Of a DNA stretch of 27,563 nt, positions 1-7,088 are shown one piece after another (position 1 is the stretch's first letter; every line of letters starts with the position of its first letter). The notes under the pieces are model-generated. The model was not told the origin of the DNA and did no database searches. It saw only the letters and a program-made list of their open reading frames with translations. Source of the stretch: DATILL01 sp035476575 (lineage in GTDB: Bacteria; Actinomycetota; Actinomycetes; Mycobacteriales; JACQDL01). The stretch spans positions 1-27,563 of the forward strand of contig DATILL010000115.1 of the NCBI GenBank assembly GCA_035476575.1, in the 5' to 3' direction. Both the position numbers and the translations under genes were made by a program.

Positions 1-125
1 GGCCCTCATCCAAGCCGCAGCCTGCACACCCTGGCTCCCAGCAACCTAACCTACCCCGGGCCGACCCACCCCACTCCACCGCAACCACGCGGCAGGGCAG
101 TTCAGGCCGCCCACAAAACGGTGAC
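1..125. other. No recognisable feature
   Basis: I see no gene, RNA or repeat in these 125 bases. A single GGTGACC at 120-126 touches the end of the truncated transposase frame but lacks the paired-core layout of the two repeat arrays. Confidence 0.5.
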
Positions 126-704
126 CTATCCAGTTACGCCGTCGCATCCTTGGTAGCCCTTGTCGCCGATGCCTCCGCCGGAGTGTTTGACGATGTCCGC
201 CGCCGGTGTTTCGGTGAATGCCTTGGCGTCGTGTGTCTTGCCGTCCAGCGGGTCAGAGATGTAGACAGCGTCGCCGTCGAGTAGGCACACCAGCTGCGCG
301 TTGAAGCCGGTCGTGCCGTGCTTGCGGCTCCATAGCTCGTCGTGGTCGGCGTACGACCAGCAGGGCGTGATGGTGCCGTCAACCAGGCAGGCTCGTCCGT
401 TGACCATCTCGAGGGCTTCGGCCGCGTCCGGTACGAACTCCTCCAGGACTGCTTTCACGACGGGCGTCAGGTCCTTGATCCTCCGTGAGACGGTGGACTG
501 GGAGATGTCCCGTAGGTCGCCAAGAAACTCCTGCGTGACATTCTGTCGTATATACATGCACGCGGTCTCGACCGCCCGGTACAACCCGCACGACTTCGGC
601 CGGCCGACCTTCTTGTTCCACGGCTCGGGCAAGGCGGCCTGTACGCGCGCGACAAGCTCCTGCATCTGCGACAGCATCAGTCCTGTAGTACGCTGGTAGC
701 GCAA
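126..704 (-). mobile_element. Truncated IS5-family DDE transposase
   Basis: This is the N-terminal and central part of an IS5-type (DDE_Tnp_4-like) transposase of 192 residues. A helix-turn-helix region (about residues 60-80, around DISQSTVSRRIKDL) precedes the catalytic core. The first Asp lies in LVDGTITPCW (about residue 109) and a second acidic site in GDKGYQG near residue 183. Relatives continue for roughly 60-80 residues beyond GDKGYQG to the last catalytic Glu, but here the frame stops within seven codons, so the enzyme is very likely inactive. The start shown is TTG at 704; an in-frame ATG lies nine codons in. I could not find matching terminal inverted repeats or a target duplication, so the element ends are unresolved. 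It sits directly downstream of uraH on the same strand. Confidence 0.75.
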
Positions 705-770
705 CGGTCTTTCCCCGTTCGGCGTTGGCGTGTTTGGCGACTAACCAATACCGAAGGGAAAGACCGTTGC
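701..770. repeat. 15-bp inverted repeat at the transposase 5' end
   Basis: GCAACGGTCTTTCCC at 701-715 is perfectly inverted at 756-770. After a 2-nt bulge, TTCGG (718-722) pairs with CCGAA (751-755), giving about 20 paired positions around a 28-nt loop. One arm covers the transposase start codon. It may be part of the insertion-sequence end, or an RNA hairpin that hides the start and limits transposase translation; sequence alone does not decide. Confidence 0.7.
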
Positions 771-852
771 CTACGCGACACGCCGAGCGTGACCAAGCTT
801 TAACGAAGATCATCTAGATAATGCGACTAAGGGTTTTGAATAACCTTCCAGG

Positions 853-1176
853 TTAGCTGCCGCGGTAGGTCGAGTAGGCGAACGGGCTGAGCAGCAACGG
901 AACGTGGTAATGCTCGGCTAGGTCCGCAATCTCGAAGGTGACCGTGACCTCGGGGAAGAATGCCGACTCGCCGAGATATCCGGCGGTGTCGAAGACCAGC
1001 CGGTGGACGCCGGCCGCGAGCTGCGGCGCCCAGTCCCCGAGCCGCCCGTTGGCATCCGTCACGCCGTCGGCCAGCGACTGCCAGGTGCCGTCGTCGGTGC
1101 GCCGTTCCAGTTGGACGTGGACGCCGGCCGCGGGCCGGCCGCGGGCGGTGTCGAGGATGTGGGTGGAGATCGTCAT
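853..1176 (-). CDS. uraH: 5-hydroxyisourate hydrolase
   Basis: This transthyretin-like enzyme hydrolyses 5-hydroxyisourate, the product of uricase, to OHCU (2-oxo-4-hydroxy-4-carboxy-5-ureidoimidazoline) in the cytosol. The 107 residues match the usual family length. The N-terminal signature STHILDTARGRPA carries active-site His6, HYHVPLLLSP lies at 89-98, and the protein ends in the hallmark YRGS (104-107). The ATG start at 1176 overlaps the uraD stop by four bases (ATGA), so the two are one operon read uraD then uraH. A small palindrome, TAACCT-TCC-AGGTTA (841-855), covers the stop codon. Downstream is an unusually A/T-rich 80 bp and then the truncated transposase. No uricase gene is present in the window. 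Confidence 0.95.
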   Translation of the reverse strand: MTISTHILDTARGRPAAGVHVQLERRTDDGTWQSLADGVTDANGRLGDWAPQLAAGVHRLVFDTAGYLGESAFFPEVTVTFEIADLAEHYHVPLLLSPFAYSTYRGS

Positions 1177-1664
1177 TCTGCGACCAGCTTTGTCAGGCGC
1201 AGCCGGATGATCTTGCCCAGCTCCTCCCGGACGACCCGGTGCTCGGTCGGCTCGTCGTGGGCGAGGCGGGCGCGCAGGGCGGCCAGGATAGTCTCGGCGG
1301 GCAGGCCGGTGGCGCAGATCAGGAAGACCTGGCCGAACCGCCGTTCGTACTCGGCGTTGCCGTCCGCAAGCTCGGCCTGTACGGCGGCATCGGTGCTGGC
1401 CGCCGCGGCCTGCTCGCCGCGCGACCAGCGGGCCTCTCGGCCCTGGCCTGCCGCCCGCTCGCCGATCCGCGGGTGCGCGGCGAGGGCGTGCTCCACGTCG
1501 GGCCAGTCCAGCCCGGCCAGTACGGCGTTGGACGCGGCGCAGAGCGCGGCCAGGTCCGGGTAAGGGCGGCCGGCGGCCAGCGCGTCGGCCCAGCGGGTGG
1601 ACGCGCAGCAGGCCAGCAGCTCCCGCCGTACGCCATCCGGCGTTGCCGCGTTGAACGCCCCCAT
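1173..1664 (-). CDS. uraD: OHCU decarboxylase
   Basis: The enzyme decarboxylates OHCU to S-(+)-allantoin, the step after UraH. At 163 residues it has normal family length. Visible family motifs are HPRIGE with the catalytic His at 64, SRGEQ at 81-85, the NAEYERRFGQVFLICATG stretch (103-120), and the C-terminal helix rich in Arg/Lys. The ATG at 1664 is preferred over an upstream GTG because it follows a GGAGG ribosome site at 5 nt and leaves out a non-conserved extension that would run into the intergenic repeats. It is divergent from ureA across a 275-bp intergenic region that contains the first repeat array. Translation is probably coupled to uraH. Confidence 0.93.
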   Translation of the reverse strand: MGAFNAATPDGVRRELLACCASTRWADALAAGRPYPDLAALCAASNAVLAGLDWPDVEHALAAHPRIGERAAGQGREARWSRGEQAAAASTDAAVQAELADGNAEYERRFGQVFLICATGLPAETILAALRARLAHDEPTEHRVVREELGKIIRLRLTKLVAE

Positions 1665-1728
1665 CCCTGCCTCCGCCTGCCCCACCCCGCGATCTCTAGC
1701 CGACGCCTGCCCGCCTGTCCAGCTCGTG

Positions 1729-1858
1729 TGGTCACCACAGCGCCAATAGGTCACCACACGGGCGCCGCAAGCAACGGCAGGTCACCACAGCGCCGGTAGG
1801 TGACCACACGGGGGTCGCGGACAACGACAGGTCACCACAGCGCCGAGAGGTGACCACA
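1729..1858. repeat. Intergenic array of three 30-bp units, 50-bp period (array 1)
   Basis: Three 30-bp units start at 1729, 1779 and 1829, separated by 20-bp linkers. Each unit is AGGTSACCACA, eight variable bases, then AGGTSACCACA again. The six cores alternate at exact spacings of 19 and 31 bp. The first core, TGTGGTCACCACA (1727-1739), is palindromic around one central base. The two linkers resemble each other and end in CAACGRC. The array sits between the divergent uraD and ureA starts, so it could be an operator array or a dispersed repeat family. Confidence 0.9.
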
Positions 1859-1896
1859 GCGCGGGGCGGGCTGGGGCCGTAACCCGGCGGAATAGT

Positions 1897-1918
1897 GGGG
1901 CTGCCAGAATGGCACCCC
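1897..1918 (+). promoter_or_regulatory. Hairpin just upstream of the ureA ribosome site
   Basis: GGGGCTGCC (1897-1905) pairs with GGCACCCC (1911-1918) with a single bulge and a 5-nt loop, ending 11 nt before the AAGGGGGA ribosome site of ureA. It could tune ureA translation or be a leader structure. There is no further support. Confidence 0.3.
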
Positions 1919-1939
1919 GGTGAGGGCGAAGGGGGACGC

Positions 1940-2238
<299 letters not shown>

Positions 2239-2242
<4 letters not shown>

Positions 2243-2577
2243 CCGGCCGGCCCGTGATCCCCGGCGAGATCATCGTCGGCGCGGACGCCGTACCGCTGAA
2301 CGCTGACCGGCCGGCCATCACGCTGCTCGTCACCAACACCGGCGACCGCCCGGTGCAGGTCGGCTCGCACTACCACGTTGCCCAGGCCAACCCCGCGCTC
2401 GAGCTCGACCGGGACGCGGCGCGGGGACACCGGCTGGACATTTCCGCCGGCACGGCGGTGCGGTTCGAGCCGGGCATGTCCCGCGAGGTCGCGCTGGTCC
2501 CGCTCGCCGGCCGGCGGGTCGTTCCCGGGCTGCGGCTGGACGGCCAGCTCCCCGAACGGCGGCCCGCCGATGGCTGA
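2239..2577 (+). CDS. ureB: Urease subunit beta
   Basis: This is the second structural subunit of urease and packs against UreC. It has 112 residues, within the usual 100-136. The signatures are PGEIIVGADAVPLNADRPA near the start, VTNTGDRPVQVGSHYHVAQANPAL at about 30-53, and RFEPGMSREVALVPLAGRRVVPG toward the C-terminus. The ATG at 2239 overlaps the ureA stop (ATGA), and the 3' end overlaps ureC by 8 bp, so translation is probably coupled along ureABC. The subunits are separate, as in Klebsiella, not fused as in Helicobacter. Confidence 0.97.
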
Positions 2578-4288
2578 GCTGTCCCGGGAGCGGTACGCCC
2601 TCCTCTACGGTCCCACGACGGGCGACCGGATCCGGCTGGCCGACACCGACCTGCTGGTCGAGGTCGAGCAGGACCTGGCGCGTGGCCCGATGGCCGGCGA
2701 CGAGGCGGTCTTCGGCGGCGGCAAGGTGATTCGCGAGTCGATGGGCCAGGCCGTTGCCACCCGCGCCGAGGGCACCCCGGACCTGGTCATCACCGGCGCC
2801 GTCGTCCTCGACCACTGGGGCGTCGTCAAGGCCGACGTCGGCATCCGCGACGGCCGGATCACTGCCCTCGGCAAGGCCGGCAACCCCGACACCATGGCCG
2901 GCGTACACCCCGACCTCGTCATCGGCCCGTCCACCGAGATCCTCGCCGGCAACGGCAAGATCCTCACCGCCGGCACGGTCGACTGCCACGTCCACCTGAT
3001 CTGCCCGCAGCAGGTCGACGAGGCGCTGGCCGCCGGCATCACCACGCTGGTCGGCGGCGGCACCGGCCCGGCCGAGGGCACCAAGGCCACCACGGTCACC
3101 CCCGGCGCCTGGCAGCTCGCCCGGATGCTGGAGGCTACGGCGGACCTGCCGGTCAACGTCGCCCTGCTCGGCAAGGGCAACACCGTCTCCGAGCCGGCGC
3201 TGTGGGAGCAGCTCAAGGCCGGCGCGGCCGGGTTCAAGCTGCACGAGGACTGGGGCTCCACGCCGGCCGCGATCGACGCCTGCCTGCGGGTCTGCGATGC
3301 CGCCGGTGTCCAGGCCGCGCTGCACTCCGACACGCTGAACGAGGCCGGCTTCGTCGAGGACACGCTGGTCGCGATCGCCGGCCGGGCCATCCACGCCTAC
3401 CACACCGAGGGCGCCGGGGGCGGGCACGCGCCGGACATCATCACCGTCGCGGGTCACCCCAACGTACTGCCGTCCTCGACCAACCCGACCCGGCCGTTCA
3501 CCGCGAACACCATCGCCGAGCACCTTGACATGCTGATGGTCTGCCACCATCTCAACCCGGCCGTGCCAGAGGACCTGGCCTTCGCCGAGAGCCGGATCCG
3601 CCCCACCACCATCGCCGCCGAGGACGTGCTGCACGACCTGGGCGCCATCTCCATGATCGGCTCGGACTCGCAGGCGATGGGTCGGATCGGCGAGGTTGTG
3701 CTGCGCACCTGGCAGACCGCGCACGTGATGAAGCGCCGCCGCGGCGCGCTGCCCGGCGACGGGCCGGCCGACAACCACCGGGCCCGGCGGTACGTCGCCA
3801 AGCACACCATCTGCCCGGCCGTCGCGCACGGGCTGGACGGGCTCGTCGGGTCGGTCGAGCCGGGCAAGCTGGCCGACCTGGTGCTCTGGGAGCCGGCGTT
3901 CTTCGGCGTCCGGCCGCACGTCGTGCTCAAGGGCGGGATGATCGCGTACGGCGCGATGGGCGACGCGAACGCCTCGATCCCGACGCCGCAGCCGGTGCTG
4001 CCGCGGCCGATGTGGGGTGCGGCGGCGCGGGTGGTGGCGGCGACGTCGGTGTCGTTCGTGGCGCCGGTCGCGCTGGAGGACGGGCTGGCCGAGCGGCTGG
4101 GCCTGCCGCGGGCGCTGGTGCCGGTGGCGGACGTGCGGGCGCGCGGCAAGACCGACCTGCCGGAGAACACGGCGCTGCCCCGGATCGAGGTCGAGCCGGA
4201 CACGTTCACGGTGCGCATCGACGGCGACGTCATCGAGCCCGAGCCGGCCACCGAGCTGCCGATGGCGCAGCGTTACTTCCTGTTCTGA
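2570..4288 (+). CDS. ureC: Urease subunit alpha, catalytic
   Basis: This is the catalytic urease subunit, 572 residues, binding two Ni2+ ions bridged by a carbamylated lysine. All key residues known from Klebsiella urease are present at a constant +6 offset: His140 and His142 (CHVHL), carbamylated Lys223 (FKLHEDWG) with His225, His252 (LHSD), His278 (AYHTEGAGGGHAPD), Cys325-His326 on the mobile flap (MVCHHL) and Asp366 (GSDSQAMGR). The enzyme should therefore be competent if matured. The ATG at 2570 is inside the end of ureB and starts at the conserved MAELSRERYALLYGPTTGD; the longer upstream reading is a shadow of ureB. Its stop shares bases with the first of three tandem ATG repeats leading into ureF. 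Confidence 0.98.
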   Translation: MAELSRERYALLYGPTTGDRIRLADTDLLVEVEQDLARGPMAGDEAVFGGGKVIRESMGQAVATRAEGTPDLVITGAVVLDHWGVVKADVGIRDGRITALGKAGNPDTMAGVHPDLVIGPSTEILAGNGKILTAGTVDCHVHLICPQQVDEALAAGITTLVGGGTGPAEGTKATTVTPGAWQLARMLEATADLPVNVALLGKGNTVSEPALWEQLKAGAAGFKLHEDWGSTPAAIDACLRVCDAAGVQAALHSDTLNEAGFVEDTLVAIAGRAIHAYHTEGAGGGHAPDIITVAGHPNVLPSSTNPTRPFTANTIAEHLDMLMVCHHLNPAVPEDLAFAESRIRPTTIAAEDVLHDLGAISMIGSDSQAMGRIGEVVLRTWQTAHVMKRRRGALPGDGPADNHRARRYVAKHTICPAVAHGLDGLVGSVEPGKLADLVLWEPAFFGVRPHVVLKGGMIAYGAMGDANASIPTPQPVLPRPMWGAAARVVAATSVSFVAPVALEDGLAERLGLPRALVPVADVRARGKTDLPENTALPRIEVEPDTFTVRIDGDVIEPEPATELPMAQRYFLF

Positions 4289-4326
4289 TGAGCGGCGTCA
4301 GATGAGCGGCGTCAGATGAGCGGCGT
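4288..4326 (+). repeat. 14-bp tandem repeat creating three successive ATG starts
   Basis: ATGAGCGGCGTCAG occurs at 4288 and 4302 and is followed at 4316 by ATGAGCGGCGT, the true ureF start. Because 14 is not a multiple of 3, each of the first two ATGs opens a five-codon reading frame (MSGVR) that ends in a TGA overlapping the next ATG. The result is a chain ureC stop, minigene 1, minigene 2, ureF linked by ATGA overlaps. Confidence 0.9.
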
Positions 4327-5026
4327 GCTGGACGGCGTTCTCGGGCTGCTGATGCTGGCGGACTCGCGGCTGCCGGCGGGTGGCCACGCGCATTCGGGCG
4401 GGGTCGAGGCGGCCATCGAGACCGGGATGGTCGGTGGTCTGGCGGATCTCGCGGTGTTCCTGCGGGGGCGGCTGCGTACGGCGGGCGCGGTGGCGGCCGG
4501 GCTGGCCGCGGCGGCGTGCCGGGCGGCCGCCGTCGGCCCGGCTGGCCCGGCTGGCCCGGTCGGCCCGGCTGGCTGGGCGGGGCTGGATGCCGAGGCGGAC
4601 GCGCGTACCCCCTCGCCGGCCCAGCGACGGGCCTCCCGGCAGCAGGGCCGGGCGTTGCTCCGCGCCGCCCGGCCGGCCTGGCCGAGCCCGGCCCTGGCCG
4701 CGCTGGCCGGCACGCCCGGCGGGCCACATCACCCGATCGTCCTCGGCACGGTCACCGCGGCGGCCGGCGGTGACCCCGAGGGTGCCGCGCTGGTGGCGGC
4801 GTACCTGGCGGTGTCCGGCCCGGCCACCGCCGCCGTCCGGCTGCGCGGCATGGACCCGCTGGCCGTCCACGCGCTGCTGGCCGGGCTGGCCGGCGAGATC
4901 GCGGCGGTCGCCCGCCGGGCCGCCGTACCGGCCGGTTGGCCAGACCTGCCCAGCCCGACCGCCCCCCGGCTCGACCTGCTCGCCGAGCGGCACGCCCGAT
5001 CGGAGGTGCGTCTGTTTGCGTCCTGA
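4316..5026 (+). CDS. ureF: Urease accessory protein UreF
   Basis: UreF is a helical maturation protein that works with UreD and UreG to deliver nickel to the urease active site and regulates UreG GTPase activity. The 236 residues begin with a typical UreF opening (LLMLADSRLPAGGHAHSGGVEAA), and the C-terminal half keeps PHHPIVLGTV and the helices ending in RLDLLAERHARSEVRLFAS. Between about residues 66 and 90 there is a collagen-like GPAGPAGPVGPAG insertion encoded by near-perfect 9-bp repeats, probably a lineage-specific expansion in a loop. The start at 4316 is the third of three repeated ATGs. It overlaps the likely ureG start. Confidence 0.9.
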   Translation: MSGVLDGVLGLLMLADSRLPAGGHAHSGGVEAAIETGMVGGLADLAVFLRGRLRTAGAVAAGLAAAACRAAAVGPAGPAGPVGPAGWAGLDAEADARTPSPAQRRASRQQGRALLRAARPAWPSPALAALAGTPGGPHHPIVLGTVTAAAGGDPEGAALVAAYLAVSGPATAAVRLRGMDPLAVHALLAGLAGEIAAVARRAAVPAGWPDLPSPTAPRLDLLAERHARSEVRLFAS

Positions 5027-5690
5027 CCACCCGCATGTGGAGCCGCCCGAGCACTCGCCCACCACACCACCCCCGCCCGGCCGCGCGGTCCGGATCGGCG
5101 TCGGCGGGCCGGTCGGCAGCGGCAAGACCGCGCTGGTCGCCGCGCTGTGCCGCACCCTGCGGGACGAGCTCGACCTGGCCGTGGTGACCAACGACATCTA
5201 CACCACCGAGGACGCCGACTTCCTCCGCACCGCGGGTGTGCTGGCCGCCGAGCGGATCGTCGCCGTCCGGACCGGCTGCTGCCCGCACACCGCCATCCGC
5301 GACGACATCACCGCCAACCTCGACGCCGTGGAGTCGCTGGATGCGGCGTTCGGCGGGCTGGACCTGGTGCTGGTGGAAAGCGGCGGCGACAACCTGACCG
5401 CGACGTTCAGCTACGGGCTGGTGGACCGGCAGATCTTCGTCCTCGACGTCTCCGGCGGTGACAAAGTGCCGCGCAAGGGCGGCCCAGGGGTGACCCGCGC
5501 GGACCTGCTGGTGATCAACAAGACCGACCTGGCGTCGCGGGTAGGCGCCGACCTGGCCGTGATGGAGGGCGACGCGCGGGCCGTCCGCGGCGACCTGCCG
5601 GTGCTGCTGCTCTCGCTGCGTGAGCAGCCGGACGCGGCAGCGGTGGCCGACTGGGTGCGCGCCCAGGTGCGGGCGCGGCTGCCCGGATGA
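5016..5690 (+). CDS. ureG: Urease accessory GTPase UreG
   Basis: UreG is a SIMIBI-class GTPase that carries Ni2+ and drives its insertion into urease by GTP hydrolysis. The 224 residues show the P-loop GGPVGSGKT (30-38), the conserved VVTNDIYTTEDADFL, the metal-binding CPH motif at 89-91 (TGCCPHTAIR), ESGGDNLTATFS (121-132) and the guanine-recognition NKTD (168-171). I chose the TTG at 5016 because a strong GGAGGTG lies 9 nt upstream; a GTG at 5037 would give a protein seven residues shorter. The gene overlaps the ureF end by 11 bp. The N-terminal 22 residues are Pro/His-rich, as often seen before the P-loop in UreG, and might hold metal. Confidence 0.95.
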   Translation: MRPDHPHVEPPEHSPTTPPPPGRAVRIGVGGPVGSGKTALVAALCRTLRDELDLAVVTNDIYTTEDADFLRTAGVLAAERIVAVRTGCCPHTAIRDDITANLDAVESLDAAFGGLDLVLVESGGDNLTATFSYGLVDRQIFVLDVSGGDKVPRKGGPGVTRADLLVINKTDLASRVGADLAVMEGDARAVRGDLPVLLLSLREQPDAAAVADWVRAQVRARLPG

Positions 5691-5725
5691 CCCGGTGACC
5701 GGAGTGCCCGGGTGAAGGCGCCGGG

Positions 5726-6517
5726 GTGAAGGCGCGGGCGGCGGTCGTCGCGGAGGCCGGCGCGGGCGGGCGGACCCGGCTCGCCGTGCTGCGGTCGGAG
5801 GCGCCGCTGACGCTGCGGCCGACGGCCGACGCGGTCTACCTGGCGACCAGTGCGGCCGGGCCGCTCGGCGGGGACGACGTCGAGCTGTCGGTCACCGTCG
5901 GCCCGGGCGCCCGGCTGGTGCTGCGTACGGTGGCCGCGACCGTCGCGCTGCCCGGGTCCGGGCCTGGCGGGCCGCTGGAGGGCGCGTGGTCGTCGTACCG
6001 CTGGTCGCTGGCGGTGGCTGGCGGTGGGTGGCTGGCGGTGCTGCCGGAGCCGACGATCGTCGCGACCGGGGCTCGCCACCACGCCGCCGTACGCGCCGAG
6101 GTGGCGGCCGGTGGTGGGCTCGTCCTGCGCGAGGAGGTGGTGCTCGGGCGGTACGGCGAACCGGGCGGGGAGTACCGCGGCGGGCTGCGGGTCGACGTCG
6201 GCGGCAGCCCGCTGCTGCGCTCGGAGCTGGTGCTGGACGGCGCCGACCCGGTCACCGCCGGGCCGGCCTCGGCGGTGGGCGGCCGGGCCACCGGCTCGCT
6301 GCTCGTCGTCGACCCGGCCTGGGGCCCGGCGGCAGGCTGGTCCGCCGGGTCCGCCGGGTCCGCCGGGTCCGCCGGGCCTGCCGGGTCCGCCGGACCGGAC
6401 TACGCCGTCATGCCACTGGCCGGCCCGGGCCTGCTGGTCAGCGCGACCGCCGCCGACCCCCGCACCGTCCGGGCGCACCTTGACACGTTCCTGCCGGACC
6501 GGTTCCGCTGCGGCTGA
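5726..6517 (+). CDS. ureD: Urease accessory protein UreD (UreH)
   Basis: UreD is the scaffold that binds apo-urease and provides the nickel tunnel for the UreFG complex. The 263-residue protein fits the family: an early TLRPTADAVYLATSAAGPLGGDDVELSVTVGPGARLVLRT region, LPEPTIVATGARHHAAVRAEV in the middle (about 109-129), and EEVVLGRYGEPGGEYRGGLRV. A GTG at 5726 serves as start, 35 bp after ureG. Near residues 205-223 a run of SAG/PAG triplets is encoded by repeated 9-bp units (about 6341-6394), a second low-complexity expansion in this operon. UreE is missing from the cluster, which is common in actinobacterial urease operons. Confidence 0.9.
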   Translation: MKARAAVVAEAGAGGRTRLAVLRSEAPLTLRPTADAVYLATSAAGPLGGDDVELSVTVGPGARLVLRTVAATVALPGSGPGGPLEGAWSSYRWSLAVAGGGWLAVLPEPTIVATGARHHAAVRAEVAAGGGLVLREEVVLGRYGEPGGEYRGGLRVDVGGSPLLRSELVLDGADPVTAGPASAVGGRATGSLLVVDPAWGPAAGWSAGSAGSAGSAGPAGSAGPDYAVMPLAGPGLLVSATAADPRTVRAHLDTFLPDRFRCG

Positions 6518-6596
6518 CCTGTCGCCGAGGCAGCAAGAGGACCGGAGCTACCGGACGGGCGGTGCCTATAGCCAGCACAGATGGCACGCTGGCGAG

Positions 6597-7079
6597 GTGG
6601 CCACGAACCGCACGCTCGTGCTGCTCCGGCACGCCAAGTCGGACTGGTCGCGGGACCTGCCCGACGAGCGCCGGCCGCTGGCCGGGCGGGGCCGGCGGGA
6701 GGCGCCGCTGGCCGGCCGCTGGCTGCGCGAGCACCAGCCGGGCATCGACCTGGTGCTCTGCTCGACCGCCGTACGCGCCCGGCAGACGTGGAGGCTGGCC
6801 GGCGCGGAACTCGACCCGGTCCCGGAGGCCCGCTACGACGAGCGGCTGTACGGTGCCGCGGCTGGCGAGCTGCTGGCCGTCGTACGCGCCCTGCCGGCCG
6901 AGGTCGGCACCGCGCTGCTGGTGGGGCACAACCCCGGCATCTCCGACCTGGTCGGCCTGCTCACCGGCGAGCCGACCGAGCTGAAGACCTCCTCGATCGC
7001 CGTGCTGGGCTGGACGGGTGAGTGGGGAAACGCCGCCCCAGGGCATGTCACCGGGGCGGCGTTCGCCTCTCCTCGCTGA
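6597..7079 (+). CDS. SixA-type histidine phosphatase
   Basis: This is a 160-residue member of the histidine phosphatase (phosphoglycerate mutase-like) superfamily, close to SixA, which removes phosphate from phosphohistidine in HPt domains in E. coli. The core residues are the catalytic RHAKS motif (Arg11-His12), Arg60 in CSTAVRARQTW, Glu82 and His111 in VGHNPGIS. Length is normal for the SixA group. The GTG at 6597 is chosen because the family start NRTLVLLRHAKSDW follows at once; its ribosome site is weak. It lies 79 bp after ureD on the same strand and may be read with it, but nothing links its function to urease. The physiological substrate is unknown; other small phosphate monoesters are possible. 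Confidence 0.85.
   Translation: MATNRTLVLLRHAKSDWSRDLPDERRPLAGRGRREAPLAGRWLREHQPGIDLVLCSTAVRARQTWRLAGAELDPVPEARYDERLYGAAAGELLAVVRALPAEVGTALLVGHNPGISDLVGLLTGEPTELKTSSIAVLGWTGEWGNAAPGHVTGAAFASPR
7029..7063. terminator. Hairpin between convergent genes
   Basis: AACGCCGCCCC (7029-7039) is perfectly inverted at 7053-7063 with a 13-nt loop. It lies inside the last codons of the SixA-like gene, 26 bp before the end of the convergent permease gene at 7089. There is no T-run, so intrinsic termination is uncertain, but GC-rich hairpins without T-tracts are common between convergent actinobacterial genes. Confidence 0.4.
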
Positions 7080-7088
7080 CCGGCTGGC

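Noticed and set aside
126..704. Complete, active insertion sequence
   Set aside because: The transposase ends right after GDKGYQG, lacking the last catalytic region, and no terminal repeat pair was found.
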